Source of the DNA: Variovorax sp. PBL-E5
GTDB lineage: Bacteria; Pseudomonadota; Gammaproteobacteria; Burkholderiales; Burkholderiaceae_C
Direction: 5' to 3'
DNA length: 64,000 nt
Assembly (NCBI RefSeq): GCF_901827185.1
Contig: NZ_LR594672.1
Span: 124,001 to 188,000, forward strand
Shown: positions 57,278 through 64,000 of the stretch, piece by piece
Numbering within the stretch: the first letter of the stretch is position 1
Layout: each line of letters begins with the position of its first letter
Notes under the pieces: model-generated
Seen by the model: the letters and a program-made list of their open reading frames with translations, nothing else
Told to the model about the DNA's origin: nothing
Databases searched by the model: none
Program-made: the position numbers and the translations under genes

Positions 57278-58753
57278 ATGAAAAAAACGACAACGGTACT
57301 GGACGACACCCTCGTTCTGTACGCGGAGCTCTCGTCAGCGCAGGTGCGAACTGCTCAACGGCGACTCGCGGCGGGGGACCTGAAGCTTGTGGCCAAGGGC
57401 TTCGCAACCTCCTTGCCCGAGGGTGACTGGGAAGCCCTGGTCGCACGTCACCGAACCCGTGTGCTGGCCGCGTTCTTCCCCGGCACCGTCGTGAGCTTTC
57501 GAACCGCGTTCGACGGCGGTAGCCCGAGCAAGGGCACCGTCTTCCTGGTGGGCACGTACCGCCGCACCGTAGAGCTGCCCGGCCTTACGGTAGAGGTCTG
57601 GAAGGGACCGCCGCCGCAGGCTGGCGATGGCCAGATGATGGGGCGACCGATTTACTTCGCGTCGGAGCCTCGGATGTTGCTTGAGAACCTGTCACCAAGT
57701 CGAGGGGAGAGCCGCAGGAGCGTTGGCGCCGAAGCCGTGGAGAGGCGGCTGCTGGACATCTGCCACTCTCGTGGCGAAGAAGCCCTGAGCCAGTTGCGAG
57801 AGCGCGCGCGTGAGCTCGTGCCCGAACTGGGCCTCGAGGACGAGTTTTCCCAACTCGACGGCTTGGTGGGCAGCATCCTGAACTCTCGCCCGAGCGTTCT
57901 GACCACTCGAGAGGGAAAGGCTCTGACCGCGGCCATCCCTTACGACAGTGCGCGCTTGGAGCTATTCGAGAACTTCGCCCAACGCTTGCGCGCCGTCCCA
58001 TTGCCCATCCCTGCCTCGTCGCTGACCACGGACCGTGCTCGGCGAAACTTCGCTTTTCTGGAGTCCTACTTCTCCAACTTCATCGAAGGAACGGAGTTTG
58101 CCGTCGAGGAAGCGCGCGGCTTCGTGCTGGAGGGCGTTCCGGTGGTGGCGCGACCCAAGGACTCGCACGACATCATCGGCGTGTTCGAGCAGGCGCTCAG
58201 CCCCACTTGGTCCACGCTTACGTTGCCCGCGGGCGAGCCGGTGCTCGAGCAGCTGCGCGCACGTCACAAAAAGCAGATGGAGAACCGGCCTGAGGTGGGC
58301 CCAGGGGAGTTCAAGCTGGTTGCCAATCGAGCAGGCAACACAGAGTTTGTGCTGCCGCCACTGGTGAGAGGAACCTTGGTTGAAGGGAGCAAGCTGCTAT
58401 TGAGCGTCCCTGAGGGAACAGCTCGTGCGCTTTTGGCAATGTTCCTTGTAGCCGAAGTGCATCCCTTCAATGACGGCAATGGACGCCTGGCTCGCTTGGT
58501 CATGAACGCAGAACTGTCCGCCGTCGACGGTTGCCGCATCATCGTGCCGACGCTGTATCGCGAGGAGTACCTGGACTGCTTGCGCGTGCTGACCCGCGAA
58601 GGCGACCCAGCCCCATTCATCAAAGTCATGTGCCACATCCATGACTGGACATCCCGCTTCAGCTATGACGACATTGACCAGGTCATTTCGGACATGCGGC
58701 GCTGCAACGCCTTCGAGCGTTCGCGGAACCAATTTGAGCTCCTGATGCCCTAG
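57278..58753 (+). CDS. Fic-domain protein with an AbiEi-like N-terminal region
   Basis: The 491-residue protein ends in a Fic domain with the catalytic loop HPFNDGNGRLAR near residue 390, matching HPFx(D/E)GNGR, so it can transfer AMP or another group from a nucleotide. Upstream lies FSNFIEGTE, which fits the (S/T)xxxE(G/N) inhibitory helix, so it is likely self-inhibited. The first 130 residues (RTAQRRLAAGDLKLVAKGFAT, then FPGTVVSFRTAF and GTVFLVGTYRRTVEL) look like a winged-helix plus AbiEi-type antitoxin region that could bind the iterons just upstream. The ATG at 57278 was preferred to a TTG 6 nt earlier. Confidence 0.85.
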   Translation: MKKTTTVLDDTLVLYAELSSAQVRTAQRRLAAGDLKLVAKGFATSLPEGDWEALVARHRTRVLAAFFPGTVVSFRTAFDGGSPSKGTVFLVGTYRRTVELPGLTVEVWKGPPPQAGDGQMMGRPIYFASEPRMLLENLSPSRGESRRSVGAEAVERRLLDICHSRGEEALSQLRERARELVPELGLEDEFSQLDGLVGSILNSRPSVLTTREGKALTAAIPYDSARLELFENFAQRLRAVPLPIPASSLTTDRARRNFAFLESYFSNFIEGTEFAVEEARGFVLEGVPVVARPKDSHDIIGVFEQALSPTWSTLTLPAGEPVLEQLRARHKKQMENRPEVGPGEFKLVANRAGNTEFVLPPLVRGTLVEGSKLLLSVPEGTARALLAMFLVAEVHPFNDGNGRLARLVMNAELSAVDGCRIIVPTLYREEYLDCLRVLTREGDPAPFIKVMCHIHDWTSRFSYDDIDQVISDMRRCNAFERSRNQFELLMP

Positions 58754-58840
58754 AAACTCGGCATCGGCACCACGGCCTCTGCCAAGGCCAGAGGCAATAT
58801 TCGAGAGCGCAAGTCGCGCCGTGGCTTAGTCGGCCCCAAG

Positions 58841-58869
58841 GAAAAGCTCCGCCGGGTGACGGCGGAGCT
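58841..58869 (-). terminator. intrinsic terminator
   Basis: A 10-bp stem AGCTCCGCCG/CGGCGGAGCT followed by TTTTCC on the minus strand. Confidence 0.85.
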
Positions 58870-58894
58870 GGAATAAGCACAGGGCGGGCGGCGC

Positions 58895-59350
58895 TTAGGT
58901 CGCGCTGCTTGCAATCACGAGGTCGCGCTCGGCACGTGCGGCGTCATCTCGGGTCCGGAAGGTGTAGTCGCCTTCCTCGTCGAGTTCACCACGCCGGTCG
59001 TCGCAGACAATGCGCCACTTCTTGTCCGGGTAGTTGTTGCTGACGCAGCCACAGGCACCGGTGGGGTAGTGCAGGTTGGTGACGTACCAGCCTCCGTTGC
59101 GCCAGGGCAGGTATTGCGGCTCCCACGCGAAGACACCAATGGCGAAGCGGTCGGGGCTGCCTTCGATGGCGGCGCTCTTAACCAGAACCACGGGCTCACC
59201 GGCGAAGCGCTCGGCGGCCTCGTTGACGGTGCCTCTGAAGTCCTCGCGGTGGGTGTAGTCGGCGGGCACGACCTGCGGGGCGGTGCCAAATTCGTGAACG
59301 ACCGCGGGAAGCTTGGCGGATTTCGCGTTGCGCGGGGTAGTTTGGGTCAC
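58895..59350 (-). CDS. hypothetical protein
   Basis: A 151-residue protein with a beta-rich middle (PVVLVKSAA, RFAIGVFAWEPQYL) and CGC in TGACGCVSNNYP near residue 100. No domain recognised. The start is GTG at 59350 with AAGGAAA upstream; CTATAC (59403-59408) is the likely promoter, with a longer leader than usual. Confidence 0.55.
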   Translation of the reverse strand: MTQTTPRNAKSAKLPAVVHEFGTAPQVVPADYTHREDFRGTVNEAAERFAGEPVVLVKSAAIEGSPDRFAIGVFAWEPQYLPWRNGGWYVTNLHYPTGACGCVSNNYPDKKWRIVCDDRRGELDEEGDYTFRTRDDAARAERDLVIASSAT

Positions 59351-59392
59351 AGGTTTCCTTTGAGTGATTTGGTGGCAGCACAGCTGCGCGAG

Positions 59393-59408
59393 TTTCTAAG
59401 TCGTATAG
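59393..59408 (-). promoter_or_regulatory. CTATAC-N5-AGAAA shared promoter
   Basis: Minus strand: CTATAC, 5 nt, AGAAACTC, 42 nt before the GTG at 59350. Confidence 0.45.
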
Positions 59409-59589
59409 CTCCGCCAGGCCAAGCCAGAGGATGCGCGGGCCCCGTAAAACATGTTCGCGGTGGCGCGCCAAGCTACTACGCAAGACACAACGCCCAACTG
59501 AGACGGTGGTCATCGAGCGTGGAACCGTTCCTGCCATGAGACTGGCCAAGCATCCTCAAGAGTCTATAGGCTCTGCTCGCAAATAGAAG

Positions 59590-59604
59590 CCTAAACAGTT
59601 TAGG
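59590..59604. promoter_or_regulatory. perfect palindrome, likely operator
   Basis: CCTAAAC-A-GTTTAGG, abutting the -35 box at 59605. Confidence 0.6.
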
Positions 59605-59634
59605 TTGTCCGGCGGGCCTCAACTCTGCTAAAAT
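59605..59634 (+). promoter_or_regulatory. sigma70-type promoter
   Basis: TTGTCC, 18 nt, TAAAAT, driving the operon that starts at 59760. Confidence 0.55.
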
Positions 59635-59759
59635 GGACACACCCAGAACGCTTTTAGAACCATTCGGAGTCACGCAATTTAAAGCAGGTGCTCGATGCAA
59701 CGAGCACTGTCACCGCGGCAGCTTGCGGTTCAACAGAAAACCTGTCGTACGCTCTTCCC

Positions 59760-60545
59760 ATGCAACTTCACTCATCCACTGAAACGTTGGCGCCGGCGGC
59801 ACAAGCAGTCGCTGCCTCGCCGCCCGACACCCAGGCCCCAGACGTAGGCGGCGCGGCGCGCGCGGGCGTCACCCCGACCGTTGTGCGCCCCGCACTCAAG
59901 AAGCCGTACCTGCCACCCTTCGACGTCCTGATGAAGATGGACCTCGACATGCACCAACGCCGGGGCGGTGGCTCTGGCCGCAACAACCTGCTGCGCGACC
60001 TCGGCAAACGGGCCCGGTACATCCAGAGCATGCACCAGGAAGCGTTCCTTCCCACCTGGCGAGAGCATCAGACCCGAAGCTACAAGCGCAACTTCCCGTC
60101 TGTTTTCGGCCTGGACTACTTGGCGGAGTGGTGGCTCGACGGGGACCTTTGGGTTGGCCAGTACGCGCGCCCCGAACTCCAGAACGCCGCGGCGAAGCAG
60201 TTTTTCCTCGCCCTTCCGCTGGCCTACCTGAACGAAGGTGGCGAGGAGCTGATGGCACGCGACGTCGAGGCCCGTGACTTCAGCCATGTCGCCACCGTCA
60301 TCGCCTGCCTGGAGAAGCTCAAGCGTCCGCTGCGGTCCATGCGCATTCCGGCCGACTTCGCATTCCCGCCGGGGTACGTCAAAGCGCTCGAGAAGCGAAA
60401 GGCGCTTGCCTCGGCAAGAGAACCCGTGGCCATTGCGGCTCCTGCCCGTGCCAAGACGCTCTCATCGGCTCTGGCGGCAGCTCTCGCCCTGAACAACAAA
60501 GACAAACCCTGCGGCATCCCTGCTGCGCCACCTGGAAAAACATGA
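59760..60545 (+). CDS. hypothetical protein, first gene of an operon
   Basis: A 261-residue protein with an Ala/Pro/Thr-rich N-terminal 45 residues, a central part rich in aromatics (FGLDYLAEWWLDGDLWVGQY) and an Ala-rich C-terminus. No domain recognised. A GTG at 59688 in the same frame is an alternative start. Its stop overlaps the next ATG as ATGA, so the two are coupled. It is driven by the sigma70 promoter with the palindrome. Confidence 0.55.
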   Translation: MQLHSSTETLAPAAQAVAASPPDTQAPDVGGAARAGVTPTVVRPALKKPYLPPFDVLMKMDLDMHQRRGGGSGRNNLLRDLGKRARYIQSMHQEAFLPTWREHQTRSYKRNFPSVFGLDYLAEWWLDGDLWVGQYARPELQNAAAKQFFLALPLAYLNEGGEELMARDVEARDFSHVATVIACLEKLKRPLRSMRIPADFAFPPGYVKALEKRKALASAREPVAIAAPARAKTLSSALAAALALNNKDKPCGIPAAPPGKT

Positions 60546-61072
60546 CCAACGAATCCGCACCTGAGGCCATCGAATCCTCGCCCGTCCTCTCTCCGGCAGA
60601 GGCGGAAGCGCTCGCCCAGGACATCGTCGCCCTGGCCGACTACACCCGCGGCTATTTCAGCCGCATCCCCGGCCCGGGTGAATTCCTGGTGACCGGCTTC
60701 CAGCAAGGCCGCCGCGATGCCTTGAGCCGCATAGGCTTTTGCGTCCAGGTACGCAAGGGCGTGGGTCAGTTCAGCAGTGACATCGTTTTCATGCGTCACG
60801 CCGCCGGCAAGCTGAGCACCCACGAGAACCAGAGCTTCATCCCGATGAGCCCGTACCAGCTGAAGCTGGCGCGAAAGCTCTTCGCGGGAATTCCGGAGTC
60901 GAACCTTCCCGAGGACGAAGACATGACCCACGGATACCGCTGCCAAGCCGGCATCCACGAAGTGGGCCACATCATCGAGAACTCGGCCTCCCGTGCTGCG
61001 CCCACCGCCGGCGTAGTGCTGCTCAACGTGACCGAGGCCAACGGCAGCGTCAGCTCCACCGCGTTCATCTGA
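60542..61072 (+). CDS. hypothetical protein, second gene of the operon
   Basis: A 176-residue protein with an acidic N-terminus, a basic centre (QQGRRDALSRIGFCVQVRKG) and a Gly/Val-rich C-terminus. No domain recognised. It overlaps the preceding gene by 4 nt. Confidence 0.6.
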   Translation: MTNESAPEAIESSPVLSPAEAEALAQDIVALADYTRGYFSRIPGPGEFLVTGFQQGRRDALSRIGFCVQVRKGVGQFSSDIVFMRHAAGKLSTHENQSFIPMSPYQLKLARKLFAGIPESNLPEDEDMTHGYRCQAGIHEVGHIIENSASRAAPTAGVVLLNVTEANGSVSSTAFI

Positions 61073-61179
61073 GCCTCGCGCTCACGCTCCCTATTTCTGA
61101 ATCGTTCGTTGCCTGGCGCGCGCCGGCGACGCTTCAGGCTCCGCCCGCTGTTGGGCAACACACCGGAAAACTCGTCCTC

Positions 61180-62328
61180 ATGTCCAAGACCGATACGCTC
61201 CTTCGCGCCGAGAACCTGCGTCTGCGCGGCGCCCTTCAGCAAATTGCTGCCATCGAGAACGAGATGGTCGGAGGAGACTGGGATGAAATCGACCACGCGC
61301 GCACTGTGGCGCTCGACGCGCTGAACACGCCTCCCGTCACGTTCGACCAGGTGCCCACGAAGTTCATCGACCGGTTCCAGGAGGTCCTGACGCTGCTGGC
61401 CGGCGGCAAGGCCCCCTCGCTCGAGCACTGCGACATGTGGCTGCGCAACATCCAGGCCGGCGCCGTCGACCCCCTGCAGGAGTGGGCTGCCAACAATGTC
61501 GTGCTTCCCTGGGCCCAGGGCATCGGCGCCATCGACGCGGCCCGCACGCTCGCGGAGCAGCCGGAGGAGGGTGTGGAGCACGAGTCTTTCGAAGAAGCCT
61601 ATCCCTCAGAGGTCGAGGTCACCGAGTTGGATGCTGAAGCGCAGGCTGCGGAAACCGACGACGAGTGGCTGGCGCGCATGCACGTTGCCATCAAGCAGTT
61701 CCACACCCACGACTTCGGCTCCGGCCCGCAGCTGCACGCTGACTGCATCTCCGATGCGCTGCGCAAAGGCCTGGCGCGAAGTGCGGAACGCGCCAGCAAT
61801 GCCGAAGGGGCAGACGGCGCGGCCGGTGCAGATTCGCTGGAGCAGAACGTTCGCTACCTCCTCGAGAGGTGCCCGTTCACGGTGCGTGACCTCTCTGGCG
61901 AGCTCACGGGTGTTCGGGGTATCGAGTCCCTCACCGGCTCCCTGGCCATCACCTTCCTGGCCATGCAATCGCGCCTGACCGGCGCCGCGCAGCAGCAAGC
62001 GGCGACCACGGGACGTGGTCTGAGCGTCGACCTTCCCGAACGTGTCGCGGACGTTGTCGCCCAGACAGCTGGCATCTCCGGTGTCTTCACGCCGCAGTTC
62101 TACCGGTTCGCGCAGGACTTGAAGGACGAGGTCCTGGCACGGGTTCCGAGCTCGGCGTTGGCCACGGGCGGACAGTCGCAGGCGGCCCAAACCCTGCACG
62201 AATTCAAGAATTTCCACCGCAACCTCTGCATGCGCTTCGACTACGTTCACGACGAGCGGGATTGGAAGCGCGACCAGGCCTCCCTCGAAGAGCACATCGC
62301 GGCGCGGTTCACTCGTAGCCCGGCGTGA
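61180..62328 (+). CDS. hypothetical protein, third gene of the operon
   Basis: A 382-residue acidic helical protein with no recognised domain. The first 30 residues (TLLRAENLRLRGALQQIAAIENEM) look like a coiled coil. Two cysteine-containing segments (EHCDMW, ERCPFTV) are present. Its stop overlaps the next gene's GTG as GTGA. It may be a structural or scaffold protein. Confidence 0.6.
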   Translation: MSKTDTLLRAENLRLRGALQQIAAIENEMVGGDWDEIDHARTVALDALNTPPVTFDQVPTKFIDRFQEVLTLLAGGKAPSLEHCDMWLRNIQAGAVDPLQEWAANNVVLPWAQGIGAIDAARTLAEQPEEGVEHESFEEAYPSEVEVTELDAEAQAAETDDEWLARMHVAIKQFHTHDFGSGPQLHADCISDALRKGLARSAERASNAEGADGAAGADSLEQNVRYLLERCPFTVRDLSGELTGVRGIESLTGSLAITFLAMQSRLTGAAQQQAATTGRGLSVDLPERVADVVAQTAGISGVFTPQFYRFAQDLKDEVLARVPSSALATGGQSQAAQTLHEFKNFHRNLCMRFDYVHDERDWKRDQASLEEHIAARFTRSPA

Positions 62329-62537
62329 GTGCGGCGCAACCACCTGGCCCATGGGGCGCGCATCCGGTGAGCAAGTCATGGTGTGTCTGGCGCGAGTGGC
62401 CCTGTGGCAGGGTTGAGTACCTGCTCCGAGCCGACGGGCAGATGCGCCGGTTTCGTTCCGAAGAAGGTGCATGCGCCACCATTGCCAAATCATCAGTTGC
62501 TATCAACGGCGCCTCAGGCGCGGCACCCAAGGATTAA
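62325..62537 (+). CDS. small hypothetical protein (70 aa)
   Basis: A 70-residue basic protein (WCVWREWPCGRVEYLLRADGQMRRF) whose GTG start overlaps the stop of the preceding gene as GTGA. The Trp/Arg pattern with WREW...VEYLLRADG looks coding. Function unknown. Confidence 0.5.
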   Translation: MSAAQPPGPWGAHPVSKSWCVWREWPCGRVEYLLRADGQMRRFRSEEGACATIAKSSVAINGASGAAPKD

Positions 62538-62541
62538 ATAC

Positions 62542-63084
62542 ATGGCCAACCACATCGAGAACCTTCTCGAGATACTGGACGAAATAAAGGAGCATGGGCT
62601 CTCCTGGGACGACCGGTACGACGCCGTCATGGACAAGGCGCGTCAGGCGAGCAAAGGGGCGGGAGGCCGGGGGCCTGCCAGCAAGCTGGAGGCCGAAGAG
62701 ACCGCGGTGGTTCCGGAGGACGTGGTTCGGCACATCTTCACCCTGGCCGAGCGCTGGGCCGACGCTCGCGTCGATGCCATCCGCAAGCGGGCCTGGGGCC
62801 CCGAGGTGCGCAAGGCGCAGGATGCCTTGTGGGAGTTCTGCAGAGGCCTGGGCAAACAAGCCTCCGCTGCAGCGCCGGCGCCCGGCTCCGACCCGGTGCC
62901 TGGCGGCCAAGTCATGATGTCGATGCAGCCTGAGCTCGAGCTGGGCTGGGTCCGCTACGAAAAGGCGCGCAAGCTCAATCCCCAGCAGTGGGCGGACCTT
63001 CATGCCCGCAACCTGGCGGGCGAGAACTTTGACGACATGGTTGACGCCCTGCCCGTGCCCTCGACCCCGCGACCTGAAGGCTGA
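62542..63084 (+). CDS. hypothetical protein, last gene of the operon
   Basis: A 180-residue protein with a helical acidic N-terminus (HIENLLEILDEIKEHG), an Arg/Trp-rich middle (RWADARVDAIRKRAWGPEV) and a C-terminus containing NPQQWADLHARNLAG. No domain recognised. AAGGA lies 8 nt before the ATG, and the gene starts 4 nt after the stop of the small gene before it. Confidence 0.6.
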   Translation: MANHIENLLEILDEIKEHGLSWDDRYDAVMDKARQASKGAGGRGPASKLEAEETAVVPEDVVRHIFTLAERWADARVDAIRKRAWGPEVRKAQDALWEFCRGLGKQASAAAPAPGSDPVPGGQVMMSMQPELELGWVRYEKARKLNPQQWADLHARNLAGENFDDMVDALPVPSTPRPEG

Positions 63085-63409
63085 GGCCTTGTTCCCTGCG
63101 TGCCGGCCGAAGTGCTCGCGCGCCCTCGAAGACCGAAAAACCAATGCTCAGACGACCTGGTACCGCTGACGCAAGCCTTCGGCACCGTGAACTCCTCGGC
63201 TTCCCTTGGTGAGCTGGACCGCAAGCCCAACGAGGTATCCCATGGGTGCGTCTCGTTGCGCCATACGTGCCGTATCGCAGCCCGCCCCCTCGAACACTCT
63301 GCAACCGTGACCCTGATGCGACGACCCGGACGATGGAGAACCTGTGGCCTGAATGCGTCCGCGCCGCGAAGAAGCCGTTTCCGACGCTTGAATATCTCTG
63401 AACCCCATC
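63085..63409. other. intergenic stretch with short frames
   Basis: Frames such as RTMENLWPECVRAAKKPFPTL (ending near 63400) look partly coding, and an adjacent frame reads VNSSASLGELDRKPNEV. They could be a decayed gene with frameshifts. I see no promoter or terminator. Confidence 0.3.
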
Positions 63410-63670
63410 ATGCCTGACAGCAAATTCATCGTGAGCTTCGTGCTGCTGGCCTTCGTGGTCCTGGCGCAAAACGCTGCAACCCTTGCGGGGGCCACCCTCA
63501 TTGGCGAACTCGGGCCACAGACCGCAGCCGCTGCAAAGACCCTCAACCTGGTCCTCTCCATCGCTTGCATCGGGGCCGCCACGCAATTCTTCTTTCCTCA
63601 CTGGTGGGGCGAAGGAAACGAGGAATTTCGCCGTGAGCTCGAGGAGCGCGAGCGCAACCGTCGGGATTGA
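63410..63670 (+). CDS. 86-residue two-helix membrane protein with a GNEEF tail
   Basis: The protein has two hydrophobic helices (FIVSFVLLAFVVLAQNAATLAG and LNLVLSIACIGAATQFFF) and a tail GEGNEEFRRELEERERNRRD. The stretch FFP..G.GNEEF matches the end of the 37-residue peptide at 44741. Function unknown. Confidence 0.65.
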   Translation: MPDSKFIVSFVLLAFVVLAQNAATLAGATLIGELGPQTAAAAKTLNLVLSIACIGAATQFFFPHWWGEGNEEFRRELEERERNRRD

Positions 63671-63929
63671 CGACGAGCCCCGCAATCAGTGGGCGGACAG
63701 CGCACGATGCGGACAAATGAAAGGCGCTACCTGGCCGACGTCCCTGCCAGCGCGGGTAGACGCAGCCGAGGACGCCGACAAGGAAGTGACGCGCGAGCCC
63801 TCAAGGCCGGCGGCCCCCGGCCGGGACAGGCGCGAACCCGGCTTCCAGGACGCGGAAGTCAGGTGCTTGGTGACGCAGGGAGGGCTCGGCTGCACAATGC
63901 GACCACCACAGGCAAAGCAGGAGGGCGCC
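63671..63929. other. intergenic stretch
   Basis: No supported gene. The opposite-strand frame here is Ser/Arg/Ala-rich and not believed. Confidence 0.45.
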
Positions 63930-64000
63930 ATGCCGAAAGCCACAGTCCTCAGAACGCGTTTTCGCTGCCTGGCCGCCTCTATGCTTTTGGGAGCCGCCGG
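63930..64000 (+). CDS. start of a secreted protein, cut by the window end
   Basis: An ATG with a strong AGGAGG site 5-10 nt upstream opens a frame beginning with a basic segment (KATVLRTRFR) and a hydrophobic signal-like helix (CLAASMLLGAAG). Only 23 codons are visible. Confidence 0.55.
   Translation, partial: MPKATVLRTRFRCLAASMLLGAA

Larger units (their letters stand above)
59409..59687. other. divergent regulatory region
   Basis: Between two diverging genes. It holds a 15-bp palindrome and a sigma70-type promoter; I see no gene. Confidence 0.5.

Noticed and set aside
1..64000. Prophage or jumbo phage
   Set aside because: Several proteins resemble phage hypotheticals (NinX-like, KFRDYYD, RYACPTKEE), but no capsid, portal, terminase, tail or lysis gene is visible, and ArgC, EAL, DoxX and CPA1 genes argue for a plasmid or island.
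1..64000. tRNA or rRNA genes
   Set aside because: No cloverleaf with a GTTCRA arm or rRNA signature was found by eye; a tRNAscan run would settle it.

Overview
The window is about 64 kb of GC-rich DNA, read here as accessory DNA of a Burkholderiales (Comamonadaceae-like) bacterium, most likely a megaplasmid or large genomic island. The grounds are base composition, sigma70-type promoters of the TAAAAT/TACAAT kind (34-44 bp tight leaders), a Tim44-like lipoprotein-type gene, a DUF3223/DCL protein, DoxX, and many small single-gene units each closed by its own hairpin terminator. I see no rRNA, tRNA, capsid, terminase, integrase, transposase, rep or par gene, so neither a phage nor a particular plasmid type is proven.

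Layout. 0-1.1 kb: a MerP/MerT-like metal pair and a short gene. 1.4-27.7 kb: a patchwork of mostly single genes on both strands: standalone EAL phosphodiesterase, GHKL ATPase with an HExxH site, Xni-like 5'-3' exonuclease, Tim44-like gene, ADP-ribosyltransferase-like protein, methyltransferase, HU, FKBP, NUDIX, CYTH triphosphatase, NinX-like protein, transglutaminase-like protein, metallophosphoesterase. 27.9-32 kb: a dCache-PAS-PAS sensor with no output domain and an M30-type peptidase lipoprotein. 32.7-35.8 kb: an overlapping CoaB-like/ArgC pair and a CPA1 antiporter. 36.6-39 kb: an orphan DndC-family enzyme translationally coupled to a protein with an HxD...H (Fe(II)/2OG-like) site. 39-46.6 kb: small alarmone hydrolase, lipoprotein pair, ABC/OLD-like ATPase, nucleotidyltransferase. 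47-49.7 kb: DCC/DUF4166 pair, DUF3223, DoxX. 49.7-52.2 kb: a gene-free, repeat-rich block. 52.3-63.7 kb: mostly plus-strand genes, including tandem paralogues, a frameshifted nucleotidyltransferase, a Fic protein behind four iterons, and an ATGA/GTGA-overlapping operon of unknown proteins.

The strongest new signal is a shared promoter/leader. At least twenty genes scattered over both strands carry CTANAC (or CTATAG/CTACAG), then almost always exactly 5 nt, then AGGAC-NACT or a close variant, followed by the start codon 15-50 nt on. No -35 box is evident. In four further genes the ATG sits where the AGG should be, which fits leaderless mRNAs and places the start of transcription. This looks like one regulon read by a dedicated or specialised polymerase form, covering unrelated cargo genes.

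Several genes carry single-base lesions (an in-frame TAA at 6893, and frameshifts near 8000, 43490 and 54765). Either this DNA is decaying or the assembly has indel errors; raw reads would decide. All functions below are read from motifs by eye without database searches.
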